Positions 1 through 5,419 of a DNA stretch of 8,404 bases are shown in pieces. Position numbers and translations under genes: made by a program. Position 1 is the stretch's first letter. The number at the start of each line of letters is the position of its first letter. The notes under the pieces are model-generated. The model had not been told where the DNA came from, searched no databases, and saw only the letters and a program-made list of their open reading frames with translations. The stretch comes from Sulfidibacterium sp964588415 (GTDB lineage: Bacteria; Bacteroidota; Bacteroidia; Bacteroidales; F082): NCBI GenBank assembly GCA_964588415.1, contig CAZPPK010000131.1, positions 1-8,404 on the forward strand, written 5' to 3'.

Positions 1-75
1 TCCCCGCCCCTTGGGGCGATTAATAATCTCCTTTTGATACCCCGCTGCTCTGCGTCGGGGGTAGTTCATTTTATT
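1..75. repeat. REP-like GC-rich palindromes overlapping the GTPase 3' end
   Basis: There are two hairpins. CGCCCC (5-10) pairs with GGGGCG (13-18) across a TT loop. A longer imperfect one has outer arms TACCCC (38-43) and GGGGTA (58-63). The segment CTCTGCGTCGGGGG followed by TAGTT (from 49) recurs almost unchanged from 5295 as CTCTGCCTCGGGG plus TAGTT, so both sites belong to one dispersed family. Such elements normally lie between genes, but here the GTPase frame passes through without a stop. The left boundary is outside the window. Confidence 0.7.
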
Positions 76-1590
76 CCCATTTACAGACTCCTTTTTGAGC
101 TTTCTTAGTTGGCGGGCCATCTCTTCTGCCAGAGGAGCAAACCCAATAGAAGCGCCATGAGGGGACGATATTGCGAACAACTGCCAGGTGTGAAGCGGGC
201 AGAAACCAAGTTCTGCAGCAAATTCAGCCTGCGCCTTCTCCTCTACGGCAATATGGTATTGCCATTGGGAAAAGAAGTCCGATGCCACTTTCGTGATATG
301 CTGGCAAACCGGGCATCCCCTTGACTGCATATCTACTTCCAAATCCATCGCTGTGCCCATTTTCATAAAAGCAACTGTTGACGTTAAAGAGGAGATAGTA
401 GTTTTCAACGCAGGGTTGGCTTCCGTTTCTTCTGCGATCCGACTACTAAGAATACCCTTGTACAATTTTCCAATTTTTTCACGTGCCTGCTTAATTGCCC
501 CGGTAGCAGCATAGGGATCTCGACGGATTGTTATAAAATCTTTTTGGTGCATGGCAATTGACCGGGCTTGTAAAGTGGTTTTCTCAAATGCGTTCTGCTC
601 TGCTTCGTCATCCACCACCCGCATTGCTTTTTGAGCAATAGCGGAAAGAAAAGCTGCCGACTTCTCACCCGCCAGAAAAGAAGACAAAGCCTCTTCAAGG
701 GCTTTAAGTCCGCTTTGCTCATAAAGAATGGCATCGCCGAATGTTCTTGCGTTGAGTGCCTTTCGGGCGGAAACGGGAAAGATATTTACAACAGCACTCC
801 CGATTTGGGTTTTGATTGTTTCTGAGACAAACGCCAAAACTTCAGGTAGTTTGTGTTCATTAACGAGATCAATCTTGTTAATCACAAAGAAAATCCTATC
901 AACATATAGCCTTATTTCCTTCAGGAACTCCAGTTCCAGGCTTGTCATAGGTGTATCCACGCCTGTAACGAAAAGTACAGCATCGCATTGCGGCAGAAAA
1001 CCGTAGGTGGTCGCCGTATTGGCCATAATTGATGATCCAACACCCGGTGTGTCCACAAATTCGATACCTCTCCGCAGAAATGGTACAGGAATCTCAACGC
1101 AGGCAGTTTGCACTTTTTTCTGATTCCAGGGGTTGCCTTTTTCTGTTACATAATCGGAAAGCGAAGAAATTGGCAATTCTTCATCGAAAAGTGTATTGGC
1201 TCTTTTAACTACTAATCGCTCCGCAGGGCCATATTTCAGTACTGTGATGGCGGATGTGAGGGGAAGCACACCAGTAGGCAAGAGTTCACGCCCGATAATT
1301 GCATTCATGAGCGAACTCTTGCCGCGCTTGAACTGACCAAGCACCGCCAAGGTAAAACGGTCTTCCGCCAACTTCACCACCAGCTCCTCACAGAGTCGTC
1401 CACTTTTCTCCAGTCCTAATGACGAAAGTTCCTCACGTACAATACGCAACTGACCTGCCAGCGCCAATTTAGATTGCGTGTATTCCCGCAACTTCTCCAG
1501 GTCTGGGTTTATCTCAATCCCAGACTGTTTTCCGTCCGTGATCCCATTATGCGTTTTATGCGAGGGATAGCCCTTATTCAATTTATTCAC
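1..1590 (-). CDS. Dynamin-like GTPase with C-terminal CPxC/CPLH domain, partial (runs off left edge)
   Basis: Large GTPase of the bacterial dynamin superfamily; such proteins bind GTP and usually act on membranes. The frame is open from 1632 to the window edge with no stop. Counting from a GTG at 1590 it shows the P-loop GQFKRGKSS (residues 85-93), the G3 motif DTPGVGS (180-186) and the G4 motif NKID (238-241). A helical region follows, then CPVC (426-429) and FCPLH (463-467), possibly a small metal-binding domain. No ATG exists before the P-loop; GTG at 1590 is preferred because it leaves about 80 residues ahead of the P-loop, as in relatives, and overlaps a short upstream ORF. TTG at 1581 is an alternative. 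The last roughly 25 codons lie in a hairpin repeat, so the natural C-terminus may be lost. Hand counts of GC (40-58% in sampled lines) exceed the neighbouring helicase (about 32%), suggesting transfer. The GTPase call is firm; start, end and role are not. Confidence 0.85.
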   Translation of the reverse strand, partial: MNKLNKGYPSHKTHNGITDGKQSGIEINPDLEKLREYTQSKLALAGQLRIVREELSSLGLEKSGRLCEELVVKLAEDRFTLAVLGQFKRGKSSLMNAIIGRELLPTGVLPLTSAITVLKYGPAERLVVKRANTLFDEELPISSLSDYVTEKGNPWNQKKVQTACVEIPVPFLRRGIEFVDTPGVGSSIMANTATTYGFLPQCDAVLFVTGVDTPMTSLELEFLKEIRLYVDRIFFVINKIDLVNEHKLPEVLAFVSETIKTQIGSAVVNIFPVSARKALNARTFGDAILYEQSGLKALEEALSSFLAGEKSAAFLSAIAQKAMRVVDDEAEQNAFEKTTLQARSIAMHQKDFITIRRDPYAATGAIKQAREKIGKLYKGILSSRIAEETEANPALKTTISSLTSTVAFMKMGTAMDLEVDMQSRGCPVCQHITKVASDFFSQWQYHIAVEEKAQAEFAAELGFCPLHTWQLFAISSPHGASIGFAPLAEEMARQLRKLKKESVNGNKMNYPRRRAAGYQKEIINRPKGRG

Positions 1591-1646
1591 GCTTCTTTTG
1601 CTTTGAAGATATCTAAATCCAGTAATGTGTGCTTATCAATAAACAT
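1587..1646 (-). other. Possible 19-codon leader ORF or decayed gene start upstream of the GTPase
   Basis: An ATG at 1646 opens a frame reading MFIDKHTLLDLDIFKAKEA, then TGA at 1589-1587. The TGA overlaps the proposed GTG start of the GTPase as GTGA, an arrangement typical of translational coupling. The peptide also resembles the first residues of MutS-related proteins in Bacteroidota, which often begin with an IDKQTL-DL-IF pattern; that resemblance is from memory and short. It could be a coupled leader, a remnant of a lost gene, or chance. Confidence 0.3.
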
Positions 1647-1743
1647 CGTATTACAGTGTTATTTTTTTAACAGGGGTCTTTCATATCAGGATTGCTATAA
1701 TTGTGATTTTTATTTAATGCCATCCCTTCCCTAAGGTTTTCAT
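1591..1743. other. Intergenic stretch between GTPase and helicase
   Basis: AT-rich spacer between two minus-strand genes. Apart from the 19-codon ORF described separately, I see no convincing promoter, hairpin terminator or further coding sequence. The helicase stop is at 1744 and any GTPase promoter should lie here. Confidence 0.4.
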
Positions 1744-3056
1744 TTATAACAGATTGGTCATTAACTCTTTAGAAAAATTTATTATCTCTTCTTCAATATA
1801 AATATCGGATGAGCGTATCTTATGTTTTAAAAATAAGCCATTAAAAGAAGTTGCCCTGCTTAGGGCAACATATGCCTGCCCTCCTGCAAATGTACCACCT
1901 CCAAAATCAACAACTACCTTTTCAAAAGTCAAGGATTGACTTTTATGGATTGTAATTGCCCAAGCCAGTTTTAAAGGATACTGTTCAAAAGTACCTATGA
2001 TTTCCTGTTCTATCTTTTTCTTTCCTTGGTTGTATTGGTACTTAACATTTTTCCATTCCGATTTATCAACAAGGTATATTGTTCCGTCCTTAAGTTTAAC
2101 ATGTATTGAAAAGTCTGAAAGTTCAACTATTTGGCCAATTGTTCCATTTACCCATCTTTTATCTTTATCATTTTTAATAAATATTACCTGAGCGCCTTTT
2201 TTTAAAACTAATTCAGGTGCTGTTGGATACTTGCTTTCCTCGAAAAGACCAGAAATTTTCGCGCTAAATCTGTAAGAGGGGGTCTTTAAACTATTTAATT
2301 TTGATATATTCACATTATTTGCCATATCATTTCTTGCCGTGAGGGTGATAACAAAATCCTGAACGTTAAGTTCTGAATCTGAAGTAAAACGCTCATTTAA
2401 TCTATTTAGGTCAGCTAGCAGTATTTCATTGGTTCTAACTTTATCAAGAAGACTAATGAATGCGATGTTTTTTTTTGCCTATATCCCTTTTGTAGTTCTA
2501 TTGTGAAAATATTAAGCCTGTCAAAGACTTTTGCATTAAAAAAACAGGGGCTTTTATAAAATTCCTTTATTATTGACAGCTCTCCTGTATTTTTGATAGT
2601 AACCGGTTCAAGCTGAAAAATATCACCAATAAAAATAATCTGTTTACCTCCAAAAGGCAAATTTGGATTTCCGCCATTTATCCTCAACGAAAAATCTATT
2701 CCATCCATTAGGTCCGCTCTAACCATTGAAACTTCATCAATAATTAATGTATCCATCGATGAAATAATATTTCTTTTCGGACTGCCTTCCCCAAAAACTT
2801 TGATTCCTTCATCTTCAGGAATCAAAGGCCTCAAAGGAAACTGAAAGAATGAATAAATTGTAACGCCACTTGCGTTGATTGCGGCTATGCCGGTTGGAGC
2901 AACAACAACAAAGTTTTTTCCAATTGTATCGACGATATATTTCAAAAACGTTGATTTACCGGTTCCAGCCTTCCCGGTTAAAAAAAACGATTGATTGGTC
3001 TCTTGAATGAACTCAAAAGCTAATTGAAAATTTTTATTGTCAAGGTCAAGTTCCAT
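1744..3056 (-). pseudogene. PIF1-like ATP-dependent DNA helicase, split by a frameshift at an A9 run
   Basis: Superfamily 1B helicase of the PIF1/RecD2 type, which unwinds DNA 5'-3' using ATP. The ATG at 3056 starts a frame with Walker A GKAGTGKST (28-36), Walker B LIIDEVSM (104-111), GDIFQLEPV (144-152) and the arginine motif GYRQ (191-194). The frame then leaves the family pattern at nine consecutive A (plus 2468-2476) and stops at 2415. Adding one base, or removing two, continues it without a stop through NIAFISLLDKVRTNEIL into the second half, which has WAITIHKSQSLTF and YVALSRATS, the C-terminal UvrD_C_2-type motifs, ending at 1744. The repaired protein is about 437 residues, a plausible complete single-domain member. 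A sequencing slip, a real mutation or slippage at the A run would all explain this. The CysQ-like gene ends 30 bp upstream on the same strand, so both may share a transcript. Confidence 0.85.
2468..2476 (-). other. A9 homopolymer, site of the helicase frameshift
   Basis: Nine T on the plus strand (A9 in the message). The upstream frame reads GYRQKKTSHS and fails soon after; the frame that fits the family needs 10 or 7 A at this point. Both flanking frames are otherwise clean, so the lesion maps to this run. Confidence 0.85.
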
Positions 3057-3086
3057 TATTCTAAAAATCTTGCACAGTTCTATTCT

Positions 3087-3884
3087 CTATATCAGACTGT
3101 CATATTCAAAATTATTTTTTGCAATAAAGGCTTGAAATTTAAAATCCCGGCTGTTGTACTGCAAGGGTAATATACCGTCTTTCTGTGTTATCATATACCC
3201 GCTGGCGGTTATTAAAGTATCAAATGCAGCTATATCCCATTCTGTTACTGTACTTAAATGAGGATAATAATCATATTTTCCTTCCGCTATCCCACATAAA
3301 TTCATTGGGCTATCATCAATAATTTCTTTAATAGCTCCCTTTTTGTAAGCTTTAAAATCGTGCAGAAACTTTTCGGTTTTAACGTTCATTCGATGCTTTT
3401 TCTTGAGAATGGTAAAGAAAAATCCTTCAATAGGTTTCTTTATCAGGTTTTGCTTTTTCAAAAATGATTTCACATTAAAATTCGCGTCAAAATCAATTCC
3501 TTCTATTTTATAAGCCCTGTTATCTTTAGAGATAAACATTTCTCTTTTTTCAGGTGCAACAATAACTCCCAAAACAGGTCTTTGGTTTTCAATTTTTGTA
3601 ACCGTAAGGATATAGTCATCTTTACCCTCCCTTAAATTCTTTTTGCCTAGAAGAGGGGTTATTATCCAAAACCGATTCCATTGTTTGCGCCTTTCAAAAT
3701 CGGGTCTGTCAAATTTCGAAACCACAGGCAGGTCTGTTTTCAAAGCAATTTTTTTTAGTTGTTCGTAGCAATATAATTCACATTTTTTAGCACTTAGATA
3801 ATTCACTCCGTATTTCTTTTTTATTTTGAGAATTATCCGTCCGGCATTTATCACAGATTTTATAATTATTTCAAATTCTTTCAT
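3087..3884 (-). CDS. CysQ / inositol-monophosphatase-like protein with a degenerate active site
   Basis: Resembles 3'(2'),5'-bisphosphate nucleotidase CysQ, a metal-dependent enzyme that removes a phosphate from PAP during sulfate assimilation. From ATG 3884 it has 265 residues, near family length; a TTG at 3926 would add 14. Family landmarks are PVVSK (53-57), RKQWNRFW (66-73), PVLGVIVAP (103-111), the IAEGKYDYYP stretch (199-208) and TEWDIAA (214-220). The metal and catalytic residues are largely gone: the usual SEE reads SKF (56-58), DPLDGTKEF reads TPLLGKKNL (76-84), and the SPLT-AD segment near the N-terminus is shortened and unrecognisable. Only Asp217 of EWD remains. With no stop or frameshift in 265 codons, it may be a pseudoenzyme with another role or a gene early in decay. 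It lies 30 bp upstream of the helicase; no sulfate-assimilation genes are nearby. Confidence 0.8.
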   Translation of the reverse strand: MKEFEIIIKSVINAGRIILKIKKKYGVNYLSAKKCELYCYEQLKKIALKTDLPVVSKFDRPDFERRKQWNRFWIITPLLGKKNLREGKDDYILTVTKIENQRPVLGVIVAPEKREMFISKDNRAYKIEGIDFDANFNVKSFLKKQNLIKKPIEGFFFTILKKKHRMNVKTEKFLHDFKAYKKGAIKEIIDDSPMNLCGIAEGKYDYYPHLSTVTEWDIAAFDTLITASGYMITQKDGILPLQYNSRDFKFQAFIAKNNFEYDSLI

Positions 3885-3955
3885 TATAATTTCTGATACT
3901 TGATGTGTCTGCTGTTTTTTCCCCAACCGGCGATACTATCGATTCTTAATTTTAA

Positions 3956-3977
3956 TTCAGCATAGAGGTTAATACCC
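3956..3977. repeat. Degenerate REP-like remnant
   Basis: TTCAGC (3956-3961) followed four bases later by AGGTTAATACCC (3966-3977) matches TTCAGC (5148-5153) and AGGTTAATACCC (5161-5172) in the large repeat cluster, in the same order and orientation. The GC-rich hairpin arms that lie between and after these blocks in the cluster are missing here. It sits where the HyfC-like homology ends. Confidence 0.45.
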
Positions 3978-4280
3978 TTACAATATTCCATTATTGGATA
4001 ATACGATTTGCCAAAGTTGATTGCTCTTGTTCGGAATGGACCGGCACAGGAAAGCATAAAGTATGAAAACCACATAGGGTCCCAGCCGGAAAATAGGCGA
4101 GGAAATACACGGTACCAGGCTCTCTTTCCTGAACAATTTAATAATGTCGTAATAGGGTTGGAAAATGGAAGGACCCTGCTTGGATTCCATCCGCTCTTCC
4201 AATGTGCGCTGGACTCCTACAATCAAAGGAGCAGCAATAATAACATATAGAATTTTAATTAAGCTAAACAGGTAAGTCAT
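3978..4280 (-). pseudogene. HyfC/NuoH-type membrane subunit, N-terminal fragment
   Basis: Start of a proton-pumping complex subunit of the NuoH/HyfC/EchB family, which anchors NADH dehydrogenase or membrane-bound [NiFe] hydrogenase (formate hydrogenlyase-type) modules. From ATG 4280 the first membrane segment is followed by GVQRTLEERMESKQGPSIFQ and PYYDIIKLFRKE, the hallmark first loop, then SPIFRLGPYVVFILYAF opening the second helix. Homology stops near residue 78; 20 unrelated residues follow before the stop at 3978. Full-length relatives have about 300 residues and seven or eight helices, so over 70% is missing. No other hydrogenase or complex I gene is in the window. The REP-like remnant at 3956-3977 lies just beyond the break, so repeat-associated deletion or recombination is a reasonable inference. 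HyfC/EchB fits better than NuoH, judging by the QGPSIFQPYYDIIKL wording. Confidence 0.75.
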
Positions 4281-4596
4281 GGCGGCGCATACTTAAAACA
4301 ATTTAAACTTTCTAAATTTTTAAGCAGGAGCTATTGTTTGTGAACTACAAAATTAAAGCGAGCTCCACCGCCACTTTTCTATTAATTGAGACAAAAATAG
4401 TAAATTTTGTTTTCTGTATTCTTTTTTAACCTTAAATCCGGGTTAAATATTATTTTGATGTGCTGGGGATATTTTAAATACAAACATATTTCTTTACCCG
4501 TGGGCAACTTTGTGGTCCTCTGAGTCTTCTCCGTGTTCCTTTGTGTAATAGCACCGGACACCACAGTTGAACAGAATAATCAAAAAACCAACCATT
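4281..4596. other. Intergenic stretch with no intact gene
   Basis: This 316-base stretch is AT-rich. It contains a small inverted repeat, GGAGCT (4327-4332) with AGCTCC (4361-4366), and on the minus strand a TAnnTTTG-like word (TAATTTTG, 4355-4348) about 65 bases upstream of the HyfC-like start. No good -33 partner is visible, so this is only a hint of a promoter. A short degenerate repeat at 4508-4551 is listed separately. The other short open frames here show no recognisable protein features. Confidence 0.4.
4508..4551. repeat. Short degenerate tandem repeat of about 10-11 bases
   Basis: On the minus strand this reads as successive CACAAAGGA, CACGGAGAAG, CTCAGAGGA and CACAAAG units. Similar CTCTGTG-type low-complexity repeats are common between genes in environmental Bacteroidota and, as I recall, often lie just upstream of GxxExxY genes, as here. 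A short minus-strand ORF across it (4382-4564) is probably spurious. Confidence 0.5.
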
Positions 4597-4806
4597 ATGA
4601 TTGAAAATGAATTATCCAAAAAGATTATTGGTTGTGCTATTGAAGTGCACAAACAACTGGGACCAGGGCTGCTGGAATCGGCTTATCAGGAATGTTTATT
4701 TTATGAATTGAAACAATCCGGACTGAAGGTTCAAAAGGAAAAACCAATGCCCATTGTTTATAAAGATTTAAAACTATTTTCCAGTCAGGTAGCTCCAAAC
4801 TGTTGA
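4597..4806 (+). pseudogene. GxxExxY family protein (PDDEXK_3), truncated
   Basis: N-terminal half of a GxxExxY protein, a small family of about 125 residues assigned to the PDDEXK nuclease-like fold; its function is unclear. From ATG 4597 the opening is typical: KKIIGCAIEVHKQLGPGLLE, with the name-giving G24-x-x-E27-x-x-Y30 in GLLESAY, and the lead into the second half at PIVYKDLKL (52-60). The usual continuation with the Asp and Glu-x-Lys nuclease residues is absent. After codon 60 (about 4776) the frame passes into sequence that belongs, antisense, to the neighbouring secreted-protein fragment and stops at 4806. A TTG at 4567 would add ten residues but ATG 4597 matches the family start. This is a deletion remnant; the call is firm. 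Confidence 0.85.
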
Positions 4807-4993
4807 TAAAGTCATTCAATTTTGCAGTTACATCGTTCATGAAGGTTTCATTTCTGAAAGTATTATCTTTCTCAATTCCCTGTTCAGGGATTATCTTTCC
4901 CAGATAAAGGGTCCGGTCGGTGGTGACTTGCAGCATACTCTAAGCAAACAAAATCGCCGGCCATAGGAGGCTGAAAGATAAAATGTATTTCAT
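4777..4993 (-). pseudogene. Secreted protein fragment with a nonsense codon at the signal-peptide boundary
   Basis: ATG at 4993 encodes MKYILSFSLLWPAILFA, a typical Sec signal peptide, followed at once by TAG (4942-4940). The same frame continues SMLQVTTDRTLYLGKIIPEQ and further to about DFINSLELPDWK. In Bacteroidota the residue after the cleavage-site Ala is very often Gln, so a single CAG-to-TAG change would restore a normal precursor; this is inferred. The coding sequence then collides with the truncated GxxExxY gene: beyond about 4777 the minus frame is just the antisense of that gene (stop at 4637). The gene has therefore lost its start region by nonsense mutation and its 3' part by deletion or rearrangement. 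I do not recognise the protein family from the 55 or so mature residues left. Confidence 0.65.
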
Positions 4994-5079
4994 GGTATTG
5001 GGTTTTTTCTCAAAATTGTGAATTAGTTCATACCGTAAACAACTTTTGCAGAATATTTTACTTGTTGTATTTTATTAGT

Positions 5080-5320
5080 GAAACTCTATTTTGAAAATCC
5101 GCGATAAGCGGAGCATTCGAAATAGTTAGTTGAACTAATCCCGCTTTTTCAGCGGGATATAGGTTAATACCCCGACCCTCTGGGTCGGAAACAATAATGT
5201 TTGCAAAGCAAACTCCTTTTAATCTCTCTGGGGTTAATTCCCCGCAGCTTGCTGCGTTTAAAATAATATAAACCATTAGAGATACCTCGATGGCTCTGCC
5301 TCGGGGTAGTTTATTTAAAA
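5080..5320. repeat. Cluster of REP-like GC-rich palindromes
   Basis: Consecutive small stem-loops lie within about 240 bases: TCCGC/GCGGA (5098-5102 with 5108-5112); ATCCCGC/GCGGGAT (5138-5144 with 5152-5158); a perfect 7-bp CCGACCC/GGGTCGG (5172-5178 with 5182-5188); GTTTGC/GCAAAC (5199-5204 with 5208-5213); CGCAGC/GCTGCG (5243-5248 with 5251-5256); and an imperfect TACCTCGA/TCGGGGTA (5283-5290 with 5301-5308). The links are AT-rich and carry the recurring words GGTTAATACCCC and CTCCTTTTAATCTC. The last hairpin and its flank match 49-72. Such mosaics are typical of dispersed REP/MITE-like elements. No transposase is in the window. Confidence 0.8.
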
Positions 5321-5348
5321 TTCGGTCAGGTCAAATTCTCTTCCCTGC

Positions 5349-5381
5349 TTTCCACAGATATTCGGAAAAAAACTAATTTTG
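5349..5381 (+). promoter_or_regulatory. Candidate Bacteroidota-type promoter for the C1 peptidase
   Basis: TAATTTTG (5374-5381) matches the TAnnTTTG -7 element used by the primary sigma factor of Bacteroidota. TTTC (5349-5352), 21 bases upstream, is one base off the -33 TTTG. Transcription would start near 5388, about 32 bases before the ATG. The match is by eye only. Confidence 0.4.
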
Positions 5382-5419
5382 ACCAGTAAATTTACAAAAT
5401 ATTAATCATATAAAGAACA

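Larger units (their letters stand above)
4994..5419. other. Gene-free stretch dominated by REP-like palindromes
   Basis: Apart from the repeat cluster (5080-5320) and a promoter candidate (5349-5381) I find no gene here. The minus-strand open frame at 5058-5276 is only a translation of the hairpin repeats. GGTCAAATT (5329-5337) and AATTTTGACC (5375-5384) form an imperfect inverted repeat flanking the promoter candidate, which could be an operator or chance. Confidence 0.55.

Noticed and set aside
109..1006. Several plus-strand and one minus-strand short open frames
   Set aside because: All are shadows within the GTPase coding sequence, which shows clear G motifs in its own frame.
3884..4075. 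Minus-strand open frame overlapping the HyfC-like fragment
   Set aside because: It starts inside the fragment in another frame and runs through the repeat remnant to the CysQ-like start; no domain or signal supports it.
4508..4551. CRISPR-like short repeats
   Set aside because: Units are about 10-11 bases, degenerate and without spacers, so this is not a CRISPR array.
4382..4564. 60-codon minus-strand open frame
   Set aside because: Its opening residues are the translated short tandem repeat and the rest is AT-rich spacer.
4637..4776. Continuation of the secreted-protein frame on the minus strand
   Set aside because: This part is only the antisense of the GxxExxY gene, so it is not counted as part of the secreted-protein remnant.
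5058..5276. 72-codon minus-strand open frame
   Set aside because: It is a translation of the REP-like hairpins with no family resemblance; similar spurious frames arise wherever such repeats occur.
5080..5320. Structured RNA or riboswitch upstream of the C1 peptidase
   Set aside because: The hairpins lie mostly upstream of the promoter candidate and parts recur elsewhere in the window, which fits dispersed repeats better than a cis-acting RNA.
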